Shown piece after piece: positions 28,006 through 37,700 of a stretch of 64,000 nucleotides of DNA; positions within the stretch are counted from its first letter, which is position 1; every line of letters begins with the position of its first letter. The DNA is from COMBO-56-21 sp041559015 (GTDB lineage: Archaea > Thermoplasmatota > Thermoplasmata > UBA10834). The stretch spans positions 80,089 to 144,088 of the forward strand of contig JBFFED010000001.1 of the NCBI GenBank assembly GCA_041559015.1, in the 5' to 3' direction. The translations under genes and the position numbers were made by a program. The notes under the pieces were generated by a model. That model searched no databases. It saw only the letters and a program-made list of their open reading frames with translations, and was not told the origin of the DNA.

Positions 28006-28647
28006 TCAGCCGACCTCACGCACCTCGGCGGCCATCCTGCTAGCGGCGTCTGCAGGGTCCTTGGCCTCGTATATCGCTCGGCCGACGATGATGTAGTCGG
28101 CCCCCGCCTTGATAGCGTCCGAGGCCTTGCCCCCCTGAGCCCCCACACCCGGGCTGATGATCTCCATATCCCCTATGATCCTCCTCAGCTCGGCAATCCT
28201 CTCTGGCCTCGTCGCCGGGGCGACGATACCTCTCGCACCCGCGGCTTTCGCCATCGCTGCGACCGTGTCCGCTATCGGGGCCGTGAACTGCCTGCCCCCC
28301 GGGTGGCTCATCTCCGTGAGGACGAAGACCTGCCCCTTCGAAGCATCGACGCATGCCTTGACAGAGTCCTCGCCCGCGAACCCGTGGCAGATGACGGCGC
28401 TCGCGCCCCTGGCCATCGCCTGCTCCACGATGAGCCTGTTCGTGTTCGGTATATCAGAGATCTTCATGTCGCATATGACCGGTTTCACCTCGGACATCTC
28501 GGTGATGATCTCCGGCCCCGCCGCGAGTATCAACGGCCAGTTGATCTTGATGGCGTCCACATGGCCCTTGACCGCCCCGACGACCCGCATCGCGTCCGCG
28601 CGGGACGTGACGTCGAGGGCTAGTATGATCCTATTCCTCTTCTGCAT
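28006..28647 (-). CDS. pyrF: Orotidine 5'-phosphate decarboxylase
   Basis: A 213-residue enzyme of pyrimidine synthesis that decarboxylates OMP to UMP. The catalytic array is visible as CDMKISDIPNT with Asp60, Lys62 and Asp65; ILALDVTSRADA at the N-terminus binds the nucleotide and the phosphate-binding IISPGVGAQGG and YIIVGRAIY are intact. Length is normal for the archaeal class. Confidence 0.97.
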   Translation of the reverse strand: MQKRNRIILALDVTSRADAMRVVGAVKGHVDAIKINWPLILAAGPEIITEMSEVKPVICDMKISDIPNTNRLIVEQAMARGASAVICHGFAGEDSVKACVDASKGQVFVLTEMSHPGGRQFTAPIADTVAAMAKAAGARGIVAPATRPERIAELRRIIGDMEIISPGVGAQGGKASDAIKAGADYIIVGRAIYEAKDPADAASRMAAEVREVG

Positions 28648-28745
28648 CCTCTCCCCGTCGACCTGAACGACAACCGTCCCGTTAATCTTTTCCTGGCACG
28701 AAGTGGCGCATCAGTTGAATAGCAGAGAGCTAGATACCTGCCCTG

Positions 28746-29831
28746 ATGCCAGAGATACGCCGGCTGCCCCGGCGTTCCGCTTACACGCGGAGGCTCCCGA
28801 AGGGGTGCGTCCTGTGCGAGAAGGGGGCGAAGCTTGTCCTGTTAGTCACGGGCAGGTGCGGGCAGAGATGCCGCTACTGCCCGTTGTCCTCCGAGAAGCG
28901 GGGGAAGGACGTGTTCTTCGCCAACGAACGAAGGGTTTCAGACATCGCCGAAGTCCTGGACGAGGCCTGCCTGATGGACGCGCTTGGGACGGGAATCACC
29001 GGAGGGGACCCGCTTGTCGCCTTGGACAGGACCGTCGAATCAATAAACGGCCTGAAGATGCGCTTCGGGACAGGGCATCACATCCATCTTTACACCTCGA
29101 CAGCCAGGCCTGACAGAATCCGCAAGGTTGCCAGGGCCGGACTGGACGAGATACGGTTCCATCCTCCGCTCGAGAGGTGGACGGCCCTCGAGGCCTCGGA
29201 GTACAAGGACGCTCTCAAGCTGTCGAAGCGGCTCGGAATGGCCGTCGGGATGGAGATACCAGTCATCCCTGGCAGAGAGGCCGGCCTTGTCGCTGCGGTG
29301 GCCTTCGCCGACAGAATGGAGCTCGACTTCGTGAACCTCAATGAGCTGGAGTTCTCTGAGACCAACTGGCGCTCCCTGCGGGCGCTCGGGCTCGACGTGA
29401 GAAAGGACGATGACATATCTTCCGGGGTCGAAGGGAGCGAACCCCTAGCCAGGGACCTTCTGAAGCTCGAGACGGACATCTCACTTCACTATTGCTCGGC
29501 GGCCTTCAAGGACGGCGTGCAGCTCAGACGGAGGATCATGCGCCGCGCGAAGAACGTCCGAAGGCCCCACGAGGTGCTGACAAAGGACGGCACCCTCGTC
29601 AAAGGGGTGATCGAAACCGATCTGGTGGCGGCGACAGCCGCATACATCATCAAGAGGTTCGGGGTGCCCGGCAGCCTCCTCTGGGGGGACGGCCGCAAGA
29701 AGAGGCTGGAGGTCGCCCCGTGGGTGCTCGAAGAGATAGCGGAGGAGATGGACCTGCCCAGCTACATCGTGGAGGAGTATCCGACAGCGGACAGGCTCGA
29801 GGTCGAGAGGGAGCCGCTCAGGCGACGCTGA
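28746..29831 (+). CDS. Radical SAM protein, COG2108-like
   Basis: A 361-residue radical SAM protein. The cluster motif is GRCGQRCRYCPLS (CxxxCxxC) near residue 38, preceded by GCVLCEKGAKLVLLVTG, and followed by DVFFANERRV, GITGGDPLVALDRT and HHIHLYTSTARPD, a combination I associate with the uncharacterised archaeal family related to pyruvate formate-lyase activating enzyme (COG2108). An upstream CVLC pair could bind another metal or cluster. The substrate is not known. Its 3' end overlaps the convergent nusA gene by 14 bases. Confidence 0.88.
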   Translation: MPEIRRLPRRSAYTRRLPKGCVLCEKGAKLVLLVTGRCGQRCRYCPLSSEKRGKDVFFANERRVSDIAEVLDEACLMDALGTGITGGDPLVALDRTVESINGLKMRFGTGHHIHLYTSTARPDRIRKVARAGLDEIRFHPPLERWTALEASEYKDALKLSKRLGMAVGMEIPVIPGREAGLVAAVAFADRMELDFVNLNELEFSETNWRSLRALGLDVRKDDDISSGVEGSEPLARDLLKLETDISLHYCSAAFKDGVQLRRRIMRRAKNVRRPHEVLTKDGTLVKGVIETDLVAATAAYIIKRFGVPGSLLWGDGRKKRLEVAPWVLEEIAEEMDLPSYIVEEYPTADRLEVEREPLRRR

Positions 29832-30243
29832 TGCTCTGGACGTTGTGGTGCCTGTTGACGACCTCTCGGGCTATCCTCAGGTTCTTGCCGTTCTTACCGA
29901 TGGCCTTCCCCTTCATCTTCGGGTCGACGGTCACGGTGGCGTGTATGATGTTGCCCCTGTCCTCGATCGTGACGCTCTTGACGGAGTAGGTGTGAAAGAC
30001 GTTCTTGATGAACGTCTCAGGGTCCTCAGAGTACTCTATCACGTGAATGTTCTTCCCAGTGAGGTCGTGGAGCCTTATGACATTCTCGCCCTTCTTCCCG
30101 ACCGCCCTGCTCCCCTGACCCTTCTCTACCACGAACACGAGCTTCTCCTCTGTCTCGAGGCAATCCTTGACCTGCGTGGCCGTGATCTTCTCGAAGAGCG
30201 ATATGTACCTCAGAGTGTCCCCGGTGAACGTGATGTCTGCCAT
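29818..30243 (-). CDS. nusA: NusA-like KH-domain transcription factor
   Basis: A 141-residue archaeal NusA, consisting of two KH domains without the bacterial N-terminal domain: KGQGSRAVGKKGENVIRL and KMKGKAIGKNGKNLRIA are the two GxxG RNA-binding loops. It sits at the end of the rpo operon as in most archaea and is thought to act in transcription termination or antitermination. Start ATG 30243 (MADITFTGDTLRYISLFEK); upstream open frame was rejected as non-conserved. In many archaea rps12, rps7 and elongation factor genes follow; here the operon ends. Confidence 0.93.
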   Translation of the reverse strand: MADITFTGDTLRYISLFEKITATQVKDCLETEEKLVFVVEKGQGSRAVGKKGENVIRLHDLTGKNIHVIEYSEDPETFIKNVFHTYSVKSVTIEDRGNIIHATVTVDPKMKGKAIGKNGKNLRIAREVVNRHHNVQSISVA

Positions 30244-30257
30244 GATGTTTCCACTCG

Positions 30258-30536
30258 TCACGCGGAGAGTATGTTGGATTCCCCCGGGCTCACGACCGAC
30301 AGGACGGATATGGCGAAAGGTTTTCCGCACGCGCTGCCGAGCTCGACGTTGGTCCCGCTGAACATGAGCACCTTCGTCTTGCTTCCTGAAGGGACTATCC
30401 ACTTGTCGGGGCAGTTGGAGGCGAAGACGACCATCTTCGCCTCCTCCTTCGCCAGGGATCTTCTGGTCTCAGCGAGCCCGAACCTGACGTCGCCCGTGGC
30501 CGCCGCAGTCTTGAGCGCTCTCGCGATATCAATCAT
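30258..30536 (-). CDS. rpl30e: 50S ribosomal protein L30e
   Basis: A 92-residue member of the L7Ae/L30e family, in its conserved place between rpoA2 and nusA. Family features are MIDIARALKTAAATGDVRFG, AKMVVFASNCP and NVELGSACGKPFAISVLSV. It binds kinked RNA on the large subunit. Start overlaps the rpoA2 stop by 8 bases. Confidence 0.94.
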   Translation of the reverse strand: MIDIARALKTAAATGDVRFGLAETRRSLAKEEAKMVVFASNCPDKWIVPSGSKTKVLMFSGTNVELGSACGKPFAISVLSVVSPGESNILSA

Positions 30537-31989
30537 TGCTGTTCACCCTCTCCTTTCCGCCTGGGGCCCACACAAGGTTGACGGCCCCTGTGCCGACAGT
30601 GACTGGCTGGCCCACTATGATGTTCTCCACGACGCCCTCCAGGGAGTCCACCTCGCCGGTGATGCCAGCCCTGAGCAGGTGCGTGGATGTGATCTCGAAT
30701 GCCGCCCTGGCGAGCACGCTCGACTTGCGGCCCGATATGCCGTGTCTGCCAATTGCCTTCACGTCGCCGTCGCTCGTCATCAGGTCCGCAACCAGCATGA
30801 TGTGCCGTATGTCCACCGTGAGACCCTGTTCCTCGAGCGTCCTGGACGCCTCGATTATGATGGACCTGCGCGCGGCCTCGACTCCCAGCGCCTCGTATAT
30901 CTCGAGTATGCTGTTGGTCGTGGTGCCCTTTCTGTCGACATGGTCGATGAGTAGCACCTTCTCCAGGTTGGAGCCCTCGGTGTAGATTATGTAGTGGCCG
31001 CCGACCCTGCGAATGACCGCCCTCTGGATGCCCTCGACGCCCTTGATGGGGCAGAACTTCGTGTCCTCGGATATCTTCTGGAGCTTCTTGTAGGACGGCT
31101 CGTCGCACCGGATGACGATGTTGCCCTCCCGCATCTCCGCCATGCCCTTGATGCCCTTCGCCTTGTTCAGGGCCTTGAGGACTTCCTCCGGGGTCGCGGA
31201 CTTGCGGTCCATCTTCTTCCGGTCGAGCTTCACGATCACCTCCATCGAGTTGATGTCGGTGTCGACGTCCGCGATGTCTATCAGGTTCGTGCGCTCGATG
31301 TTCGACGCGATGAGCCTGACCTTCTCAAGGTCGTCGTAAACGCTCTCCTCGAGGTGTATCTCCATGATTGGCGTGCTCGGGACCCTCCTGGCGTCCACTA
31401 TCTCTATCAGCCTAGGCAGGCCGAGCGTGACGTTCATCTCGGCGACTCCCGCGTAGTGGAAGGTTCTCATGGTCATCTGCGTGCCCGGCTCGCCTATGCT
31501 CTGCGCGGCGATGATCCCGACGGACTCGTTCGGGTCGACCTTGTGAGTATCGAAGCGCTCCCAGGTCAACTCGAGCATCTTGTCGATGAGTTTGTCCGGT
31601 ATCTCGACCCCCTCCAACCTGGAGGCCAGGTCCTGCACGACCGCCCTCGGGAGCTTCCTGCCCTTCTTCTCGAGTATCTTGAACATCTTCTTCTCAAGGG
31701 GCGTGGGCTCCGTGACCTTGACTGGGAGCGGCGCCTTCTTGAGCTGGATCTTTCTCAGGGGCTTCTCCTTCTTCTTCCTCGGCATCCGGTCCTTCGCCTT
31801 CGCCGCCTGTAGGACCTGTTTCAGCTTCTTCTCGCCGAGCATCTTCTCGATCTCGCGCTTGACCTTGTCGCTCGCCCTTGCGACCTTGGTGAAAGTGTAG
31901 CCTGCATCGACGAGCTTCTGCGCGGTCTTCTCATCCACGCCCTTCTTGACGAAGACCTCGACGGCATTCTTGGTTGCCATGTGGATCAC
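30529..31989 (-). CDS. rpoA2: DNA-directed RNA polymerase subunit A''
   Basis: A 486-residue C-terminal half of the archaeal largest subunit. The bridge-helix/trigger-loop region is clear: ESVGIIAAQSIGEPGTQMTMRTFHYAG, then GLPRLIEIVDARRVPSTPIM, and the late RHIMLVADLMTSDGDVKAIGRHG block. The N-terminus carries ~85 extra lysine-rich residues before the conserved part (KKKEKPLRKIQLKKA). It starts at ATG 31989 overlapping the rpoA1 stop (ATGA); a second ATG at 31980 is also possible. Confidence 0.97.
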   Translation of the reverse strand: MIHMATKNAVEVFVKKGVDEKTAQKLVDAGYTFTKVARASDKVKREIEKMLGEKKLKQVLQAAKAKDRMPRKKKEKPLRKIQLKKAPLPVKVTEPTPLEKKMFKILEKKGRKLPRAVVQDLASRLEGVEIPDKLIDKMLELTWERFDTHKVDPNESVGIIAAQSIGEPGTQMTMRTFHYAGVAEMNVTLGLPRLIEIVDARRVPSTPIMEIHLEESVYDDLEKVRLIASNIERTNLIDIADVDTDINSMEVIVKLDRKKMDRKSATPEEVLKALNKAKGIKGMAEMREGNIVIRCDEPSYKKLQKISEDTKFCPIKGVEGIQRAVIRRVGGHYIIYTEGSNLEKVLLIDHVDRKGTTTNSILEIYEALGVEAARRSIIIEASRTLEEQGLTVDIRHIMLVADLMTSDGDVKAIGRHGISGRKSSVLARAAFEITSTHLLRAGITGEVDSLEGVVENIIVGQPVTVGTGAVNLVWAPGGKERVNSND

Positions 31990-34778
31990 ATCTCCTCCCC
32001 GCCGCCTCCGCCCTCGTACTCGGGCTCCTCGGCCTCTGCCTCAGCCTCGTCGGAGGCCTCCAGTAGGTCCCTATCCTGTATGCCGTAGCTGAGCGCCCCC
32101 TTCTCCTGGACCTTGGCGATCAGCTCCCCCTGGTCCCCGAGGACGGCCAGTATCACGTCGTCGACATCGACCGCGTCGCCGCCAACACTCTTCATCGGGT
32201 CGATCCCGTCCTCGCCGTACTCGAACTGGATTATGGTGCCCGCTGTGTTCCTGACGCTCCCGTCCTGCATGACCTTGAGGTCCTCGAGGGCGTTGATGAG
32301 CCTCCTCTGCATGTACCCTGACCTCGATGTCCTAACCGCGGTATCGACCAGGCCCTCTCTGCCTCCCATGGAGTGGAAGAAGTACTCCGTCGGCGTGAGA
32401 CCGCTCTTGTAACAGTTCCTGACGAAGCCTCTGGCCTCCGAGCCGAGGTCGCCTTTCTGGAAGTGCGGCAGTGTTCTGTTCCAGTAGCCCCTGGACAGGC
32501 GCTCGCCTCTGACAGCCTGCTGTCCGATAGCGCCGGCCATCTGCGAGAGGTTCAGCATCGAGCCCCTTGCGCCAGACCGGGCCATGATGACCGCCGAGTT
32601 CTCGAGACCCAGGTGCCTGCCCGCGATCTGTCCCGCGGTGTCCCTCGCCTTGCCCAGGACTTTCATGATCTCAACCTCGAGAGTCTCCTCGAGGGACCGG
32701 CCGGGCATCTGCTCAAGCTCGCCCTGCCTGTACGCCTGGACGTGCTCCTCGACCTTCATCCTCGCCTGGGTCATCGCGTCGTCTATCTCGCGCTTCGCCT
32801 GCTCCGGGATGTCCTCGTCGTCTATGCCGGTCGTGAAGCCTCTGACTGTGATCGCCCCTATGGCCAGCTTGGTGGCCTTGTCGATGAACTGCCTCGCCAC
32901 TTCGGGCCCGTAGTCCCTCGCGAGCTTGTCGACTATCCTGCCCTTGAACGCCCCGAGGGCCTTCTCATCGATAGTGCCCATCATCAGCTTGCCGCTGCGT
33001 ATCACGACGAACGCGTCGTGCTCGCACTTCTCCTTCTTGCATGTCTGGCACTTCTGGCAGATCGACGACTTGAAGGTCATGTGCAGGTCCTGGGGCAGTA
33101 TCAAGCTGAAGAGCTGCTTCCCGGTCCATGTCTCGGCTCCTGCGTGGACCTTCGGCTTGGGGAGCTTGACGCCGCCTATCTTCTCGAGGATGTTCAGCGT
33201 CTCATCCCTGGTGAACCTTGAGTCCTTGTACGTGAGCAGGAACGAGCCCGTTATGTGGTCGTGGATCGAGCCTATCACCGGGGCGCCCATCCTGGGGGAC
33301 AAGATGTGTTCCTGGACCCTCATGAGCACCTTCGCCTCGGCCCTGGCCTCCTCACTCTGGAGGACATGTAGGTTCATCTCGTCGCCGTCGAAGTCCGCGT
33401 TGTACGGCGGGCAGACGCAGAGGTTGAACCTGAAGGTCTTGTAGGGCATGACCCTCACCTCGTGGGCCATGATCGACATCCTGTGAAGCGATGGCTGCCT
33501 GTTGAACAGCACGATGTCGCCGTCCATGAGGTGCCTCTCGACCGTGTAGCCGGTCTCGATTGTCTCGGCGACCGTCTCCGCGTTCTTGTCGGTGACCTTG
33601 ATTCTCCTTCCGTCGGACCTTATGACGTAATTCACGCCCGGCTGATACTCGACGGTCGGGGGCGCTGGGCCACGCTTGCACATCTCCTTCGCGCGCTCGA
33701 GGTTCCGCTCGGTGACGTGTATCGGGACAGTCAGCTCCCTCGCGGCCTCGACCGGCACTCCGACCTCGTTGATCGACAGCATCGGGTCGGGCGAGATGAC
33801 CGTCCTCGCGGAGAAGTTGACCCGCTTGCCAGAGAGGTTCGACCTGAACCTGCCCTCCTTGCCCTTGAGCCTCTGGACGAGCGTCTTCAGTGGCCTGCCT
33901 GACCTGTGCCTGGCGGGAGGTATGCCCGAGGTCTGGTTGTCGAAGTACGTGGTCACATGGTACTGCAGCAGCTCCCACAGGTCCTCGACTATCAGCTGAG
34001 GGGCGCCCGCGTCCCTGTTCTCCCTCAGCCTCTGGTTGATCCTCAGGACGTCGACGAGCTTGTGCGTCACGTCGTCCTCGGACCTGTCACCCGAATCGAG
34101 CGTGATCGAGGGCCTGACAGTGACCGGGGGCACCGGCAGCGCCGTCAGCACCATCCATTCCGGCCGGGAGACGGTCGGGTCCATGCCCAGAGAGACCAGG
34201 TCCGTATCCGGGATTCTCTCCAGCCTCTCCCTGACCTCCTTGGGGGTGAGCTTGTGGCCCTCCTCCCTGAAGGTCGTCGGCTTATCGAGGGTTATCTTCA
34301 GCTGCACGGTCGTGCAGTGCGGGCAGGCAGTGCGCGCGGAGGCGTCCTTCGCAGTCTCCCTGGCCACGCTGGAGGCCTCGAGGGTGTCCGCACCGTACTC
34401 CTCCATCTTGTCCCTCTGCTTCCTGTACTCCTCAGCCTGCTCTCCCGTCAGGAGCAGCCTCCCGCAGGACCTGCACGTAGACTGGAGCAGCTTCTTGATC
34501 TCCTTCACGTAGCCGACGTGTATCACGGGCATCGCGAGGTCTATGTGCCCGAAGTGTCCAGGGCACTCGTCGACCTTCTTCCCGCAGGTCTTGCACCTCA
34601 GCCCGGGCTCGATGACCCCAAGGTGCGGGTCCATCAGGCCCATGTCTATCGGGAAGCCGTCGTCATCGTACGTGTCCGCAGTTATTATCTTCGTGGCGCT
34701 CATCTTCCTGATCTCGTCAGGCGACAGGTGAGCGAACTTGATCGCCGAGATGCGCTTCGTAACGCCGGTTATCATCAT
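31986..34778 (-). CDS. rpoA1: DNA-directed RNA polymerase subunit A'
   Basis: A 930-residue N-terminal part of the largest subunit. The catalytic magnesium site NADFDGDEMNLHV is present, as are the N-terminal zinc sites CKTCGKKVDECPGHFGH and CRSCGRLLL, and the pore/clamp segments RFRSNLSGKRVNFSARTVISPD and LFNRQPSLHRMSIMAH. ATG 34778 overlaps the rpoB stop (ATGA) and is preceded by GGAGG, giving MMITGVTKRISAIKF, the normal N-terminus. The open frame further upstream is inside rpoB and was not used. Confidence 0.98.
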   Translation of the reverse strand: MMITGVTKRISAIKFAHLSPDEIRKMSATKIITADTYDDDGFPIDMGLMDPHLGVIEPGLRCKTCGKKVDECPGHFGHIDLAMPVIHVGYVKEIKKLLQSTCRSCGRLLLTGEQAEEYRKQRDKMEEYGADTLEASSVARETAKDASARTACPHCTTVQLKITLDKPTTFREEGHKLTPKEVRERLERIPDTDLVSLGMDPTVSRPEWMVLTALPVPPVTVRPSITLDSGDRSEDDVTHKLVDVLRINQRLRENRDAGAPQLIVEDLWELLQYHVTTYFDNQTSGIPPARHRSGRPLKTLVQRLKGKEGRFRSNLSGKRVNFSARTVISPDPMLSINEVGVPVEAARELTVPIHVTERNLERAKEMCKRGPAPPTVEYQPGVNYVIRSDGRRIKVTDKNAETVAETIETGYTVERHLMDGDIVLFNRQPSLHRMSIMAHEVRVMPYKTFRFNLCVCPPYNADFDGDEMNLHVLQSEEARAEAKVLMRVQEHILSPRMGAPVIGSIHDHITGSFLLTYKDSRFTRDETLNILEKIGGVKLPKPKVHAGAETWTGKQLFSLILPQDLHMTFKSSICQKCQTCKKEKCEHDAFVVIRSGKLMMGTIDEKALGAFKGRIVDKLARDYGPEVARQFIDKATKLAIGAITVRGFTTGIDDEDIPEQAKREIDDAMTQARMKVEEHVQAYRQGELEQMPGRSLEETLEVEIMKVLGKARDTAGQIAGRHLGLENSAVIMARSGARGSMLNLSQMAGAIGQQAVRGERLSRGYWNRTLPHFQKGDLGSEARGFVRNCYKSGLTPTEYFFHSMGGREGLVDTAVRTSRSGYMQRRLINALEDLKVMQDGSVRNTAGTIIQFEYGEDGIDPMKSVGGDAVDVDDVILAVLGDQGELIAKVQEKGALSYGIQDRDLLEASDEAEAEAEEPEYEGGGGGEEM

Positions 34779-37700
34779 TTCAAGTCCTCCAGCTGAAGGC
34801 GCATGGCGACCCCAAGCGAGAGCAGCTCGTCTAGGAGCAGCTTGAATGCGTACGAGGTTTGCACCTGGTATATCTTCGAGTTGTTGCCGCAGACGGGGCA
34901 CCTAAGCGTGCCGCGCCTGTCGAGGATCGCGATGTGGCCGCAGTTCGGGTTGCCGCATACGTACTGGAGCGTGCCGTCAGACTCGTCCAGGAGCCTGTCC
35001 TTGATGACCATGGCGGCGCCGTGGCCTATGAGGCAGTCCCTCTCCATCTCCCCGAACCTCAGGCCGCCCTGTCTCGACCTTCCCTCGGTCGGCTGCCTGG
35101 TGAGTATCTGGACCGGGCCCCTGCTCCTGACATGAAGCTTGCCCGAGACCATGTGGTGGAGCTTCTGGTAGTAGATGACGCCCACGAACACCTCGGCCTC
35201 AATCATCCGCCCGGTGACCCCGTCGTACATGATCTCCTTGCCGTTGTGCTTGAAGCCGTTCCTGACGAGGGCGTCCCTGAGGGCCTCCTCCCTCTCGCCG
35301 CTGAAGGGCGTGCCGTCTATGAGCCTGCCCTCCATCGAGCCGACCTTGCCACCAATCATCTCGAGCACATGCGCGACGGTCATACGCGACGGGATGGCGT
35401 GCGGATTGATTAGCAGGTCCGGCACGAGCCCGTCCTCGGTGAACGGCATGTCCTCCTGCGGGACCAGGAGCCCGACAACCCCCTTCTGGCCGTGCCTGGA
35501 GGCGAACTTGTCACCCAGCTCCGGGACCCTCTCGTCCCTGACCTTGACCTTGACGAGCCTCGAGCCGTTCTCAGACTCGGTGAGCATTACGTTGTCGACA
35601 TAGCCCATTTCGCCCGGCCTCACGGTGACCGAGGTCTCCCTGCGCTTCTGGGGCGTCAGGAAGTCCGCCTCTTCCTCCAGGAACCTCGGAGGCGATGTCT
35701 TGCCTATCAGGACGTCGCCGCCCTGGACAGCCGTTTCCGGGCTGATGAGACCGTCCTCGCCCAGGTTACTGTACGACAGGTCGGCTCTCGCCCCCCTGAC
35801 GTCCGGGCTCGGTATCTCGAAGTGGTCCTCCTGCCCGCCAGGGTATCTGCGCTCCTCCGCCCTGTAGGTCCTCATGAAGGTCGACCTCCCGAGGGCCCTC
35901 TCGACGGAGGATTTGTTCATCACCACTGCGTCCTCCATGTTGTAGCCGTGGTACGACAGGATGCCCACTACGAAGTTCTGCCCCGCGGGCCTCTTGTTGA
36001 ACTCCACGAAGTCCATTGGCTTCGTCGTCGTCAGGGGCTTCTGCGGATAGTGCAGTATGTGGCTCCTCGTGTCAGGCCTTATCCTGTAGTTGGACGAGCT
36101 GAGCCCTAGCGACTGCTTCGCCATGCCCGAGCCCATCGTGACCCTAGGGCTCGAGTTGTGCTCCGGATACGGCACGAGCGCCGAGCATACCCCGAGTATG
36201 ACCATCGGGTCGACCTCGAGATGCGTGTGCAGGTCCGTCAGCATCGACTCGACGTGCATGGTCCCGCCGCAGTGCTTGCACTCCAGGAGGACCTTGCCAT
36301 CGTCTCCCGGGTTGCGCCACTCGACGTCGATCTCGGAGAGGAACTTCTCGCAGTGCTCACAATTCTGAGGTGTCTTGTAGGCGAACACGGCGATGTATGT
36401 GTCCTCCTCCTCCTCGGCGTCGATCCACTCCACCACGCCCTCCCTGATGAGGTCTGACCAGCGGAGCTTCTTGGAGCGCATCTCCTCGACGTGCCTCCTG
36501 GTCATCATCGTCTTGCCGTGCCTGACGACGAGCAGCGGCCTCCTGAGCCTGCCCTCGTCGCAGTTGATTATTATCTCGTTCATGTTGTCGTCGAAGCGGA
36601 CGTTGACCTCCGAGGACAGCAGCCCTGAGCGCCTCCTCTGGCGGACCTCCTCGACCAGCTCCTTCGGCTTGTCATGGAGCCCTATCAGGTCGCCGTTGAC
36701 GTACACCCTCGTCTCGGTGGTGTACTGCTCCCCGACATCCTTGACCCCGAGATCCTTCAGCAACCAGATGACCTCTTTGTCGTCGTAGCCCTCTGATATG
36801 TCTATGATGAGCGCGCAGTTCTTGACCAGCCCGCAGTTCTGACCCTCGGGGGTCTCGTTGGGGCAGAGCCTGCCCCACTGTGTCGGGTGCAGGTCTCTCG
36901 CCTCGAAGTGCGGTTGGCTCCTGGTCAGAGGGGATGTGACCCTCCTCAGGTGCGACAGGGCGCTCATGTTGGAGGTCCTGTCCAGCAGCTGGGACACGCC
37001 CGCCCTTCCGCCGACCCAGTTGCCCGTTGCGAACGCGTGGAGCAGCCTGTGCGTGAGCAGGTCTGGCCTTATGGCCGACGATATCTTCAGCCCCTTCTTC
37101 CTGGTGTACCCTCTCTCTAGCTGGTACTTCAGGTCCTTGATCAGGTTCGTGAAGGCGACCCTGAAGAGATCCTCCATGAGGTCGCCCGCGAGCTTCAGCC
37201 TCTTGTTGGCGTAGTGGTCCTTGTCATCCTCCTTCCTATGGCCGAGCTCCAGCTCGAGGATGGTCCTCGCCATCCTGCCCAGGAAGATGGACTTCTTGAG
37301 CCGCGCATCCGCGGTGTCGCCGAGGTGCGGCAACAGCGAGCGGTCGATGATGCTCTCGACCTTCTTCGCCCTGTACTCCTTGGCCTGCCCGGTTGCGAAC
37401 TTCCTCTCGAGGAACAGTATGGCGTCCTCGGTCGTGTAGATGCCGTTCGGGGGGTACAGTTTCTTGTTCTGGCACTCCTCGATGTTGGCGTACACGATGT
37501 TGGCCATCTGCGGGTCCGAGACGATTGCCTTGAAGATGGCCTCGTCGCTCTCCATCCCGAGGGCCTTCATCAGGACCACGAGCGGTATCTGGCCGGAGGC
37601 CGCTGGGACGGACACTACGAGCATCCCGTCCTTCTTCTTCTCCATGAGAGTAAGTGCGCGGTAACCCTCCTTCTGCGAGAACACCTTGGCAACGTGCAGG

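Noticed and set aside
30243..30402. N-terminal extension of NusA to 30402
   Set aside because: It lies inside rpl30e on the same strand in another frame; the ATG at 30243 gives the conserved protein.
32373..34796. Two long forward open frames (282 and 296 codons) opposite rpoA1
   Set aside because: Complementary to highly conserved RNA polymerase sequence; their residue bias follows from that.
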